This document shows, piece by piece, positions 54,893-64,000 of a stretch of 64,000 bases of DNA. The stretch comes from Streptomyces sp. CB02400. Its GTDB lineage: Bacteria > Actinomycetota > Actinomycetes > Streptomycetales > Streptomycetaceae. Position 1 is the first letter of the stretch; each line of letters begins with the position of its first letter. The stretch is taken from contig NZ_LIWB01000009.1 in assembly GCF_001905725.1 (NCBI RefSeq), positions 1 to 64,000 of the forward strand. The letters are read 5' to 3'. The position numbers were made by a program, and so were the translations under genes. Under the pieces are notes generated by a model, which was given only the letters and a program-made list of their open reading frames with translations, made no database searches and was not told the origin of the DNA.

Positions 54893-55029
54893 GCGGACAA
54901 GCCTAGGGCCAGGGACTGACAGTGCGCTACCGGACGGCTACGCACACCGTATGTCTTCGGTCACGTGCCCGAGTCACGTTCCCGCCAGGGAGGCGTGTTC
55001 CCGCCGAGAGGCGTGTTCCCCGCCGGGAC

Positions 55030-55905
55030 TCAGCCCGCCGACTCCGCCGCGTGCGGGCTGAGGCTGCCCGTGGCGACCAGCACGATGATGACGATGCCGA
55101 GCGCGATGCGGTACCAGACGAAGGGCATGAAGCTCTTGGTCGAGATGAACTTCATGAACCAGGCGATCACCGCGTACCCGACGGCGAAGGCGATCACCGT
55201 CGCGAAGAGCGTCGGGCCCCAGGAGACGTGCCCGCCCTCCGAGGCGTCCTTCAGCTCGAACAGGCCGGAGGCGAGCACCGCGGGGATGGCGAGCAGGAAG
55301 GAGTAGCGGGCCGCGGCCTCGCGCCGGTAGCCCATGAACAGGCCGCCGCTGATGGTGGCGCCGGAGCGGGAGACACCCGGGATGAGGGCCATGGCCTGGC
55401 AGATGCCGTAGATCAAGCCGTCCTTGACGCTCAGGTCCCCGAGCTCCTTGCGCTGCTTGGCCACACGGTGCCGGCCGCCGCTCTCGCTCCGTGCCGCGAG
55501 GCGGTCGGCGACGCCGAGCACGATGCCCATGCCGATCAGCATCGCCGCGGTGAGCCGCAGATCACGGAACGGCCCTTCGATCTGCTCCTTGAGGGTCACC
55601 CCGAGCACACCGATCGGGATCGAGCCGACGATGACGAGCCAGCCCATGCGCGCGTCCTGGTCGCGGCGCATCTCCTTGTTCGTCAGCGAGCGGGTCCAGG
55701 CCGACAGGATCCGCCCGATGTCCCTGCGGAAGTAGATCAGGACCGCGGTCTCCGTGCCGATCTGGGTGATCGCGGTGAAGGCCGCGCCCGGGTCCTCCCA
55801 GCCGGAGAAGGCCGCGGTCAGCCGCAGGTGCGCGCTGGAGGAGACGGGGAGGAACTCGGTCAGCCCCTGGACGAGTCCGAGGATGAGTGATTCGAACCAA
55901 GACAT
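55030..55905 (-). CDS. uppP: Undecaprenyl-diphosphatase
   Basis: A 291-residue polytopic membrane enzyme (BacA/UppP). It recycles undecaprenyl pyrophosphate for cell-wall synthesis. Active-site segments are [13 protein letters not shown] near residue 15 and [13 protein letters not shown] near residue 175. About eight helices. The ATG start has no strong ribosome-binding site. It may confer bacitracin tolerance, as in other bacteria. It lies 167 bases downstream of the HxlR gene on the same strand. Confidence 0.95.
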   Translation of the reverse strand: MSWFESLILGLVQGLTEFLPVSSSAHLRLTAAFSGWEDPGAAFTAITQIGTETAVLIYFRRDIGRILSAWTRSLTNKEMRRDQDARMGWLVIVGSIPIGVLGVTLKEQIEGPFRDLRLTAAMLIGMGIVLGVADRLAARSESGGRHRVAKQRKELGDLSVKDGLIYGICQAMALIPGVSRSGATISGGLFMGYRREAAARYSFLLAIPAVLASGLFELKDASEGGHVSWGPTLFATVIAFAVGYAVIAWFMKFISTKSFMPFVWYRIALGIVIIVLVATGSLSPHAAESAG

Positions 55906-56072
55906 GAGGTAGCGGAGTCCAAGTGCCGATCGTGGGACGGGCGACGGCGCACCGCACCGCCGTGGGCGGTGATCGATGATCAGGCGCGCCGAGGGGGAAG
56001 CGTAGCGCCCCAAGATGAACAGATTCGGTACAGGGGCTTCACGGCCCCGCGTCCTTGGCGGAAAGTGGCGGC

Positions 56073-56543
56073 TCAGGCCGCCGTGGGGCCGCCCACGGTC
56101 CACCCCGGTGCCTGCGGATGCGAGGTCAGGTCCTCGTGGCGCACCTCGTCGCCGCAGGCCCGGCAGGTGACGACCGGGACGAATTCGTTGCCGCAGATGT
56201 GTTCGAGCACCATGGGCAGATCGCCGTCCTGGTGCAGATGGCGGTCGCCCCACTCCTTGAGGGTCAGCAGGACGGGCTCCAGTTCCAGGCCCGCCTGGGT
56301 GGGCCGGTACTCGAAGCGCTGCGGGCGCTCGCTGTAGGGGTGCTTGGCCAGGATCCCGGCGTCGACCAGTCGCCGCAGCCGGGTGGCCAGGATGTCGCGC
56401 GGAGCGCCGGTGTTGCGCACCAACTGGTCGAAGCGGCCGTTGCCCAGGCACACCTCGCGCAGGACGAGCAGGGAGTACTTCTCGCCGACCAGTGCGAGCG
56501 TGTCGGCGATCGAACAGGGACGCGGGTCTTTGGAGGCGGCCAT
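56073..56543 (-). CDS. HxlR-family transcriptional regulator with zinc-like tail
   Basis: A 156-residue regulator. Residues about 10-95 are an HxlR winged helix ([35 protein letters not shown]). The C-terminus has [18 protein letters not shown], with three to four cysteines that could bind zinc. The ATG at 56543 is leaderless (TAGACT seven bases upstream). It is divergent from a thiolase gene and likely controls it. Confidence 0.9.
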   Translation of the reverse strand: MAASKDPRPCSIADTLALVGEKYSLLVLREVCLGNGRFDQLVRNTGAPRDILATRLRRLVDAGILAKHPYSERPQRFEYRPTQAGLELEPVLLTLKEWGDRHLHQDGDLPMVLEHICGNEFVPVVTCRACGDEVRHEDLTSHPQAPGWTVGGPTAA

Positions 56544-56565
56544 GCGGCCGAGTCTAGAGGAGGGT

Positions 56566-56613
56566 TTGATTTTCCAACTCATAGGGCTATGGTGAGTTCG
56601 GATTTCCTACTCA
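56566..56613. promoter_or_regulatory. Thiolase promoter with HxlR-type operator repeats
   Basis: TTGATT (56566-56571), a 16-base spacer and TATGGT (56588-56593) form a rightward promoter. An inverted repeat AACTCA (56576-56581) with TGAGTT (56593-56598) spans it, and TTTCC-A/T-ACTCA occurs at 56571-56581 and 56603-56613, 32 bases apart. The arrangement fits control by the divergent HxlR protein. Confidence 0.6.
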
Positions 56614-56658
56614 CTGGTACGTCGTCCTGAACCGGTCCCGGCCAAGGAGGCCCGCACC

Positions 56659-57828
56659 ATGCGTGACGCAGTCGTCGTCGAAGCCGTACGCACCCCCATC
56701 GGCAAGGGCAAGCCGCAGGGCGCCCTCGCCCACGTCCACCCCGTCGAACTCCTCGCCCACACCCTGCGCACCCTCGTCGAGCGTTCCGGCGTGGACCCCG
56801 CGCTGATCGACGACGTCATCGGCGGCACCGTCGACCAGGTCGGCGAGCAGGCCATGAACACCACCCGCTACGCCGTCCTCTCCGCCGGCCTGCCGGAGTC
56901 CGTCCCGGCCACCACCGTGGACCGCCAGTGCGGCTCCTCCCAGCAGGCCGTGCACTTCGCGGCGCAAGGGGTCATGTCCGGCGCGTACGACCTCGTCGTC
57001 GCCTGCGGCGTGGAGTCCATGAGCCGGGTGCCGATGTGGTCCAACGTGCCCGCCGGCAAGGACCCCTTCGGCCCCGGAGTCGCCGAGCGCTACCCGGAAG
57101 GGCTCGTCCCGCAGGGCATCAGCGCCGAACTCATCGCCGCCAAGTGGTCGATCACCCGCGAGCAGATGGACACCTTCGCCGTCTCCTCGCACCGCAAGGC
57201 CGCCGAGGCATGGAACGCCGGACTGTTCGACGCCGAGGTCGCACCGCTCGACGGCGTCACCCGCGACGAGTGCGTACGGCCGGACAGCACCACCGGGATC
57301 CTGGCCGGCCTGCGTCCCGCCTACCACGACCCGGTCTTCGCCGAGCGCTTCCCGCAGATCGAGTGGAACGTCACCGCGGGCAACGCCAGCCCCGTCAACG
57401 ACGGCGCCTCCGCCGTGCTCATCACGTCGAGCGAGACCGCCGCCCGCCTCGGCCTGCGTCCGCTCGCCCGGCTGCACAGCTTCGCCGTCACCGGATCCGA
57501 CCCGCTGCTGATGCTCACCGGTGTCGTCCCGGCCACCGAGAAGGTGCTGCGCCGCGCCTCCCTGTCGCTCGACGACATCGACCTGTTCGAGGTCAACGAG
57601 GCGTTCTCCAGCGTGGTCCTGGCCTGGCAGCAGGAGACCGGCGCCGACCTGGCCAGGGTCAACGTGCACGGCGGCGCCGTCGCCCTCGGCCATCCGCTCG
57701 GCGCCAGCGGCACCCGGCTGACGACGACCCTGGTCCACGCGATGCGCGAACGCGGCGCCCGCTACGCCCTGCAGACCATGTGCGAGGCGGGCGGACTCGC
57801 CAACGCGATGGTGCTGGAGCGCGTCTGA
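56659..57828 (+). CDS. Thiolase (acetyl-CoA acyltransferase)
   Basis: A 389-residue thiolase. Active-site C91 lies in QCGSSQ, H in VALGHPLGASG and C in TMCEAGG. It cleaves or makes 3-ketoacyl-CoA. Length is standard. AAGGAGG precedes the ATG. Control by the divergent HxlR regulator is likely, so a role in degradation of a specific acid is possible. It converges on the VTT-domain gene with 16 bases between them. Confidence 0.92.
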   Translation: MRDAVVVEAVRTPIGKGKPQGALAHVHPVELLAHTLRTLVERSGVDPALIDDVIGGTVDQVGEQAMNTTRYAVLSAGLPESVPATTVDRQCGSSQQAVHFAAQGVMSGAYDLVVACGVESMSRVPMWSNVPAGKDPFGPGVAERYPEGLVPQGISAELIAAKWSITREQMDTFAVSSHRKAAEAWNAGLFDAEVAPLDGVTRDECVRPDSTTGILAGLRPAYHDPVFAERFPQIEWNVTAGNASPVNDGASAVLITSSETAARLGLRPLARLHSFAVTGSDPLLMLTGVVPATEKVLRRASLSLDDIDLFEVNEAFSSVVLAWQQETGADLARVNVHGGAVALGHPLGASGTRLTTTLVHAMRERGARYALQTMCEAGGLANAMVLERV

Positions 57829-57844
57829 CCCACCGCCGGCCTGC

Positions 57845-58621
57845 TCACCGCCCGCGCAACTGGTGCCGCTTGCGCCATGCCACCACCGCGCCCGCCAGAC
57901 CCGGTACGGCGATGCAGGCCAGCGCGATCAGGAAGGCCGGGGACGTCGGCGTCGACGCGCGGGCGCCGGCCACCACGTAGGCGGCGGTGTTCGGGACCGA
58001 CCCGAGCGCCGTCGCCAGCAGGAACGGCAGCAGGCCCATACGGGAGACGGCGGCGCAGTAGTTCGATGCGGCGAACGGGATGCCCGGGAACAGCCGGGCC
58101 GCCAGCATCGAGCGGAAGCCGTGCCGGCTGAGCTGGTCGTCCGCGGCCTTCAGCCAGCGCCCGCGCAGCAGCGGACGGAGCGCCTCCTGACCGAGCGCCC
58201 GCCCCAGGCAGAAGGCCAGCCCGGCGCCCAGCACCGTGCCGCCCAGCGCCGCGCCCAGGCCGAGCTGGGAGCCGAACAGCGCGCCCGCGGCGAGGTTCAG
58301 CAGCGGACGGGGCACGAACGCCACCGTGCACACCCCGTAGGCCACCGCGTACGCCACGACCGCGGCGGCCCCGCCGAGCTGTGCGGGCCAGCCGTCGGTC
58401 AGCAGCCGCTGTGGCTCGAACGCGAGCATCAGCGACGCGGCGGTGAGGAGCAGGGCGACCAGCAGGGACAGCCGTGACCACGGCGACAGCAGGATTCTGG
58501 CGCAGCGGGCGGCGAATCCCGTGGCGGCGGCCGGCGGGAGCGGTACCGCGAGGTCCGTGGCGGTGGCCCGGGGAGAGGCCGTGGCGGCGGTGCCCCCAGA
58601 GCGGGTGGTGGCATCGAGCAT
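57845..58621 (-). CDS. TVP38/TMEM64-family (VTT domain) membrane protein
   Basis: A 258-residue membrane protein with a cytoplasmic N-terminus and about six helices. The VTT motif GALFGSQLGLGAALGGTVLG and FPGIPFAASNYCAAVSRM are typical; the family is related to DedA and eukaryotic scramblases. Lipid transport or membrane homeostasis is inferred from the family. The ATG is leaderless (TAGTGT six bases upstream). It is divergent from the alkylation repair gene. Confidence 0.85.
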   Translation of the reverse strand: MLDATTRSGGTAATASPRATATDLAVPLPPAAATGFAARCARILLSPWSRLSLLVALLLTAASLMLAFEPQRLLTDGWPAQLGGAAAVVAYAVAYGVCTVAFVPRPLLNLAAGALFGSQLGLGAALGGTVLGAGLAFCLGRALGQEALRPLLRGRWLKAADDQLSRHGFRSMLAARLFPGIPFAASNYCAAVSRMGLLPFLLATALGSVPNTAAYVVAGARASTPTSPAFLIALACIAVPGLAGAVVAWRKRHQLRGR

Positions 58622-58670
58622 CCGGTGACACTAACCGACAAATGTGTGTGATCGCCGTAGTGTTCGTCTC

Positions 58671-59402
58671 ATGCGCGTCACAGAGGACGGTACGGCGACA
58701 CCGCGTGTGCCGGGCAGCCCGCTCGCCGACACCGTGCTGGAGCGGCTCACCGCCACGTACGGGCCCGCGGCCGATCCGGAGCGGGCCGTGGCGATGCGCG
58801 CCTACATGAAGGGCGTCGCCCCCTTCCTCGGCCTGACCACCCCGGCCCGCCGCGCCCTGTCCCGCACCGTCGTGGAAGGGCTGCCCCGCCCCGGCGAGGC
58901 CGACTGCGCGGCCGTCGCCCTGCGCTGCTGGGAGCTGCCCGAGCGCGAGTACCAGTACTTCGCCGTGGACTACCTGCGCCGCCACGTACGGCACTGCTCC
59001 TCCGGCTTCCTGCCCGTCGCCCGGCACCTCGTCACCACGGTCCCGTGGTGGGACACCGTCGACCTGCTCGCCGCGCACGTGGTCGGGGCGCTGGTCGCCG
59101 CCGACCGGAGCCTCACCGCCGAGATGGACGAGTGGATCGGCGACGACGACCTGTGGCTCGCCCGCACCGCCCTGCTCCACCAACTGCGCTACAAGGAACG
59201 CACCGACACCGCGCGCCTCTTCGACTACTGCCTGCGCCGGTCCGGACACCAGGACTTCTTCATCCGCAAGGCCATCGGCTGGTGCCTGCGCGAGTACGCC
59301 AAGACCGACCCCGACGCCGTACGGGCCTTCCTGGCGCGCGAACAGGGACGGTTCGCGCCGCTGTCGGTACGGGAGGCGCTGAAGAGCATCGGCGCCCGGT
59401 AG
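58671..59402 (+). CDS. DNA alkylation repair protein (AlkD-like)
   Basis: A 243-residue HEAT-repeat protein. YMKGVAPFLGLTTPARRAL, TVPWWDTVDLLAAHVVG and WLARTALLHQLRYKERTD match AlkD family glycosylases that remove bulky or cationic lesions without base flipping. The ATG is leaderless (TAGTGT, 58658-58663, seven bases upstream, with CCGACA 17 bases before it). Divergent from the VTT gene; both share a TAGTGT -10. Confidence 0.9.
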   Translation: MRVTEDGTATPRVPGSPLADTVLERLTATYGPAADPERAVAMRAYMKGVAPFLGLTTPARRALSRTVVEGLPRPGEADCAAVALRCWELPEREYQYFAVDYLRRHVRHCSSGFLPVARHLVTTVPWWDTVDLLAAHVVGALVAADRSLTAEMDEWIGDDDLWLARTALLHQLRYKERTDTARLFDYCLRRSGHQDFFIRKAIGWCLREYAKTDPDAVRAFLAREQGRFAPLSVREALKSIGAR

Positions 59403-59461
59403 CCCGGACCGGCGCGGAAAACCATTCGACGCGGGGCGGGTCGTCGGCAAGGATCGACACC

Positions 59462-59563
59462 ATGTTCCGGTACGCCTTCCACCTCGCAGCATCCGCGGTC
59501 GCGGATGCCCCGGAGGCTGCCGTTCCCACATTCCTCGCCGCAGTCGACGGCGCCCGAAGCTGA
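59462..59563 (+). CDS. Candidate 33-residue leader peptide upstream of tuf3
   Basis: An ATG frame of 33 codons ([20 protein letters not shown], then [13 protein letters not shown]). AAGGAT (59449-59454) is seven bases before the ATG with TTCGAC 18 bases further, so it may be leaderless. The stop codon is at the base of a 10-bp hairpin, which is the organisation of an attenuator. Coding bias is moderate. It may be a leader peptide or a chance frame. Confidence 0.35.
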   Translation: MFRYAFHLAASAVADAPEAAVPTFLAAVDGARS

Positions 59564-59604
59564 CCCTCCCCGGATCGCCCGGCGGACCCCCCAGGGGGAG
59601 GGTC
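59562..59604 (+). terminator. Hairpin between the small frame and tuf3
   Basis: GACCCTCCCC (59562-59571) pairs perfectly with GGGGAGGGTC (59595-59604). The loop of 23 bases contains a run of Cs. It could terminate or attenuate transcription before tuf3, 104 bases upstream of the tuf3 start. Confidence 0.55.
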
Positions 59605-59708
59605 GGCCAGGTTCCTGGGGTCCCCGTCCCGGCCGCGCGCCGATCCGCCGCGCCCGGGGCCGGCACGCGTCACCACGCGTCATCACCGAGAGGCTTCGAG
59701 GTACCGCC

Positions 59709-60878
<1,170 letters not shown>

Positions 60879-60975
60879 GGGTGGTGTTCGTGTGCGGGGG
60901 ACTGCCGGCCGGGGCATGACCGGTCGCGCAGTGCCCCGCGCCTCCGTCGGCGTCGGCCGCCCGCACAATGAGGGG

Positions 60976-61821
60976 GTGAACGAAGCCATACCCGTCAGCC
61001 GCGTCACCGACCACGGCACCGCGAAACTCATGCCCGACGTGGACCGGGAGCGGGCCTGGCTGCTGACCGTCGACGGGGCACCGCAGTCGTACGTCGACCT
61101 GGACGAGCCGACGCATCTGGAGTTCGAGTACGCGCGTCGGCTCGGGCACGTCCTCGACACCGTGGGCGAGCCGGGGTGCCCCCTGGACGCCCTGCACCTC
61201 GGCGGCGGCGCGCTCACCCTGCCCCGCTACCTGGCCGCCACCCGCCCCGGCTCCCGGCAGCACGTCGTGGAGTTCGACCGGGGACTGCTGGAACTGGTCG
61301 CGGAGCACCTGCCGCTGCCCGCCGACGCCGATGTCACGCTGCACGCGGCGGACGCCCGTGCCTGGCTGGAGTCGGCCCCCGACGACAGCGCGGACGTCCT
61401 GGTCGCCGACGTCTTCGGCGGCTCACGGGTCCCGGCGCACCTGACGTCCGTCGCCTACGCGCAGGAGGCCGCCCGCGTCCTGCGGCCCGGCGGGGTCTAC
61501 CTCGCCAACCTCGCGGACGCGGCCCCGTTCGCCTTCCTCCGCTCCCAACTCGCCACCCTGGGGACGCGGTTCGAGGAGCTGGCGCTGATCGCCGAGCCGG
61601 GAGTACTGCGCGGCCGCCGCTTCGGCAACGCGGTGCTGGCAGCCGCCCACCGTCCCCTGGACATCGCCGGCCTGTCCCGCGCCACCGCCGCCGACGCCTT
61701 CCCCGCGCGGGTCGAACACGGCCCGGCCCTGCGGGACTTCACACGCGGTGCGCGCCCGGTGCGCGACGAGGACGCCGTACCGTCCCCGGAACCTCCGGAG
61801 GGGGCGTTCGGCATCGGTTGA
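60976..61821 (+). CDS. Spermidine-synthase-like methyltransferase-fold protein
   Basis: A 281-residue Rossmann protein resembling the catalytic domain of spermidine synthases (CPLDALHLGGGALTLPRYL; HVVEFDRGLLELV; ADVLVADVFGGSRVP). It binds SAM or its decarboxylated form; the polyamine-binding residues are not certain. The GTG is chosen because CACAAT lies six bases upstream. The C-terminus ends EGAFGIG, encoded by a repeat shared with the next gene's 3' flank. Confidence 0.8.
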   Translation: MNEAIPVSRVTDHGTAKLMPDVDRERAWLLTVDGAPQSYVDLDEPTHLEFEYARRLGHVLDTVGEPGCPLDALHLGGGALTLPRYLAATRPGSRQHVVEFDRGLLELVAEHLPLPADADVTLHAADARAWLESAPDDSADVLVADVFGGSRVPAHLTSVAYAQEAARVLRPGGVYLANLADAAPFAFLRSQLATLGTRFEELALIAEPGVLRGRRFGNAVLAAAHRPLDIAGLSRATAADAFPARVEHGPALRDFTRGARPVRDEDAVPSPEPPEGAFGIG

Positions 61822-61848
61822 CCCGGCGCCCGTACCGATTCCACGCGC

Positions 61849-61972
61849 GGCGCACGCCGTCACCCGAGCCCGTCGACGGGCGTTCGGTGTCGGCCGGTCG
61901 GTCCTGCGGAACTTCGCGCGTGGTGGGCGCCCGTCATCCGAGCTCGCCGACGGGGCGTTCGGTGTCGGCTGA
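61849..61972. repeat. Tandem degenerate duplication at the 3' end of the MFS gene
   Basis: A 55-base segment at 61849-61902 is repeated about 70 bases further at 61917-61972, with about 80 percent identity; both contain GCGTTCGGTGTCGG. A weaker third copy (GCGTTCGGCATCGG, about 61803) ends the upstream gene. The pattern suggests local duplication of the MFS 3' end. Confidence 0.65.
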
Positions 61973-63232
61973 CGCGGTGTCCGTGTCCGGGGTCGCGCCG
62001 GTGATCCGGCGGGTTCGGCGGCGCAGGTTCCGTACGTCCGGGACGCACAGCACCGCCGCCGTGACGACCACGACCAGCGCCGCGCACCCCCACAGCGCCT
62101 CCGGGCGGCCGAACGCCGTCTCCGCCGGGCCCGCCAGGGCCATCGCCGTCGGCACCAGCGCGACCGAGCCGAACCAGTCGTACGCCGAGACCCGGGACAG
62201 CTTCTCCTCCGGTATCTCCTGGTGCAGCGCGGTCATCCAGGAGACGCCGAACACCTCCAGCGACGCGCCGGTCACGAACATCACCGCGCACAGCACGGCG
62301 ACCGGCGCCGGCACGGCGAGCGCGGCGGACGGCAGGGCCAGCGGGAACACACACAGGGTGCCGACGAACAGCAGACGGCGCGGCTGCCAGCGGGTCATCA
62401 GCAGCGCGCCCACCACCGTGCCCCCGCCGAAGAACGCCAGAGCCACGCCCCACGGACCGGCGCCGCCCAGATGGTCCCGGGCGACGAGCGGCCCGTAGAC
62501 CGCGTCGGCCGCGCCGACGACCGCGTTGGCGACGGAGAACTGGACGACGATGCCCCACAGCCAGGGCCGGCCGGTGAACTCCCGCCAGCCCTCCTTCAGA
62601 TCGGCGAGCATGCCGCCGCCGGGGGCGCGCGGTGGTATGTGCTTCACATCGAGGAACGCCCGCAGCGCCGCCGCGACCGCGAAGGCCGCCGCGTCCGCCG
62701 CCAGCACCCGACCGGGCCCGATCGCAGCGACCATGGCGCCGCCCAGCGCGGCCCCGCCGAGCGTCGCTCCGTGCATCGCCATCCGGAACACCGCGAACGC
62801 CCGGCCGGCCTGTTCGCCCTCGACCGAGGACAGCAGCATGCCCTCGGCGGCCGGGTTGAAGAACGCCTGACCGGTACCGCCGAGCGCGCTGAGCAGCATC
62901 ATCTGCCACAGCTGCGCCTCGCCCGCCAGGACCAGTGCCGCGAACGCGGCCTGCGAGACACAGTTCAGGGCGTTGGCCGCGACCATCACCCGGTGCCGCG
63001 GCAGCCGGTCCGCGACGGCACCGCCGATCAGCAGGAACAGCACCAGCGGCAGGGTGCGGGCGGCGGCCACCAGGCCCACGTCGCCGCCGTCGCCGCCCGT
63101 GCCCAGCACGGCGAACGCGGCGGCGATCAGCGCGCCGTGACTGCCCAGGTTGGTCACCACGGCGGCGGCGGTCAGCAGGGAGTAGTTGCGGCCGGCCCAG
63201 GCGGGCCGGCGGCGGGAGACGGTGGTCGGCAC
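61934..63232 (-). CDS. MFS transporter
   Basis: A 432-residue membrane protein with twelve predicted helices, of the enterobactin-exporter/MFS_3 type (GGAVADRLPRHRVMVAANAL; ALGGTGQAFFNPAAEGML; HQEIPEEKLSRVSAYDWFGS). It probably exports a small molecule by proton antiport. The GTG start has GATAGT six bases upstream, so it is likely leaderless. Its C-terminus ends in a Thr/Asp-rich tail that overlaps the repeat region. Confidence 0.9.
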   Translation of the reverse strand: MPTTVSRRRPAWAGRNYSLLTAAAVVTNLGSHGALIAAAFAVLGTGGDGGDVGLVAAARTLPLVLFLLIGGAVADRLPRHRVMVAANALNCVSQAAFAALVLAGEAQLWQMMLLSALGGTGQAFFNPAAEGMLLSSVEGEQAGRAFAVFRMAMHGATLGGAALGGAMVAAIGPGRVLAADAAAFAVAAALRAFLDVKHIPPRAPGGGMLADLKEGWREFTGRPWLWGIVVQFSVANAVVGAADAVYGPLVARDHLGGAGPWGVALAFFGGGTVVGALLMTRWQPRRLLFVGTLCVFPLALPSAALAVPAPVAVLCAVMFVTGASLEVFGVSWMTALHQEIPEEKLSRVSAYDWFGSVALVPTAMALAGPAETAFGRPEALWGCAALVVVVTAAVLCVPDVRNLRRRTRRITGATPDTDTASADTERPVGELG

Positions 63233-63290
63233 CCCGTGACTATCGCCGGGCCGGGGCCGACTTGCCAAATAGGCCGCCGCCCCCGACCTG

Positions 63291-64000
63291 CTACGACCCC
63301 TGCGGACCGTCCTCCGTCAGGCGCACCGTGCTGAGGATCTTCTGCACGGTCGCGTCCGGGATCTCGTCCTTGACGCCCTTGGCGCCGTACAGGTTCCAGG
63401 TGACGAAGTCCCCGGCGCCGTTCTTGAAGGCGAACGTGATCGCCTTGCCGTCGCTGTCGCACTTGCCGTTCTGCGGCGTGTTCTCCGAGTGCGCGGTGAT
63501 CACGCTGCCCTTGATGCCGGACGCCGTGGTGTACGCCTTCGGCTTCCCGTACTTGATGCTCTTCTTGTCGGGCTGCGTGTACCCGCCGTAGATCCACCAC
63601 GGCACCCGGGTCTCGGCGGCCATGTCCGTGTCCTTGGCGCCGTTCTCGCCTCGGGTACCGGCGGTGGCGAGGGAGGTGCTCTCCTCGCGGCCGTCCTTGT
63701 TCTCGTCGCTCGTGCACCACTCGGACTTCAGGTACGCGGGGGCGGTGACGGTGGTGCGGCCCATCTCACCGTCCTTCTCCTCCCACTCGAAGCCCACGCT
63801 GGTGCCGGGTGTCTCGATCTCCCAGTCGGCGGGGACGTCGAACTTGGTGCCGAAGCGCGTGTTGACGACGACCTGCCAGCCCGGAACGGTCGCCTTCTCC
63901 CCCTCGCCGCCGCGCGGGTTGTCGTCCGAGGCGGAGGCGCTCGGTTCGGCGGAGGTGTCCTTGGTCGCCGTCGCGGTCGGCTTGGCGTCCTTCTTGCCGT
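63291..64000 (-). CDS. DUF8017-type membrane-anchored protein, 5' part beyond the window
   Basis: The 3' portion (236 codons visible) of a larger gene whose frame stays open to the window edge. The visible N-terminal part is a Lys/Ser/Thr/Ala-rich linker (KPTATATKDTSAEPSASA), then a globular domain with VPGWQVVVNTRFGTKFDVPA, WCTSDENKDGREES and FVTWNLYGAKGVKDE. I recognise the pattern of a Streptomyces secreted domain after an N-terminal Pro/Gln tail and one membrane helix, often called DUF8017. Start and membrane anchor are outside the window. Function unknown. Confidence 0.75.
   Translation of the reverse strand, partial: GKKDAKPTATATKDTSAEPSASASDDNPRGGEGEKATVPGWQVVVNTRFGTKFDVPADWEIETPGTSVGFEWEEKDGEMGRTTVTAPAYLKSEWCTSDENKDGREESTSLATAGTRGENGAKDTDMAAETRVPWWIYGGYTQPDKKSIKYGKPKAYTTASGIKGSVITAHSENTPQNGKCDSDGKAITFAFKNGAGDFVTWNLYGAKGVKDEIPDATVQKILSTVRLTEDGPQGS

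Overview
The window is chromosomal DNA of a high-GC actinomycete, almost certainly a Streptomyces close to S. coelicolor. Evidence is the extreme G/C bias at third codon positions, frequent GTG starts, many leaderless genes, gcvP behind a tandem glycine riboswitch, and a gene order that matches my memory of the S. coelicolor region from SCO1389 (cardiolipin synthase) down to SCO1321 (tuf3). I see no transposase, phage module, CRISPR array or tRNA, so this is ordinary core and semi-core chromosome.

Layout. 1-75: 3' end of a 5S rRNA gene and its terminator. 130-13918: an actinobacterial block also known from mycobacteria (Rv1822 to Rv1832 order): cardiolipin synthase, a GDP-mannose-pyrophosphorylase-like fusion, DUF881/Sbp/DUF881, a GarA-like FHA protein, MerR regulator FtsR, a DUF151 nuclease-like protein, a second MerR regulator, DNA polymerase IV, a PRC-barrel protein and glycine dehydrogenase. 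13969-18295: molybdate ABC transporter (modABC), its probable molybdate-sensing regulator, and a LacI regulator. 18530-24962: small conserved proteins, a glutamate-cysteine-ligase-like enzyme, a CPBP membrane protease, a PhzF isomerase, a PadR regulator and a Clp_N protein. 25015-32491: three EamA exporters, three flavin (PNPOx-fold) proteins, a MocR regulator and a LysR regulator in divergent pairs. 32533-39826: a Rieske lipoprotein, a MacB-type ABC export system with adaptor and lipoprotein, and a divergent two-component system. 39693-46531: an orphan ORF, a HipA-like/DUF3037 pair, an Excalibur surface protein, two SDR enzymes, a peptide-binding lipoprotein and uracil-DNA glycosylase. 46671-64000: small hypothetical genes, a TetR-controlled monooxygenase, an oxidoreductase, apolipoprotein N-acyltransferase, UppP, HxlR/thiolase, a DNA alkylation repair protein, the divergent EF-Tu3, a spermidine-synthase-like protein, an MFS transporter and a DUF8017-type protein cut by the window edge.

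Main themes. Several regulator/target pairs carry visible palindromes on their promoters (modA, MocR, LysR, TetR, PadR, HxlR, fabG). A dozen or more starts have a -10 hexamer 6-7 bases before the start codon, which marks leaderless transcripts. The best leads for new biology are a 13-codon leaderless leader peptide ending in a proline run ahead of an EamA exporter, a 33-codon candidate leader followed by a terminator-like hairpin ahead of tuf3, a decayed second copy of the HipA-like gene, the HipA-like/DUF3037 pair itself, and a phosphohexomutase domain that has lost all its catalytic loops.
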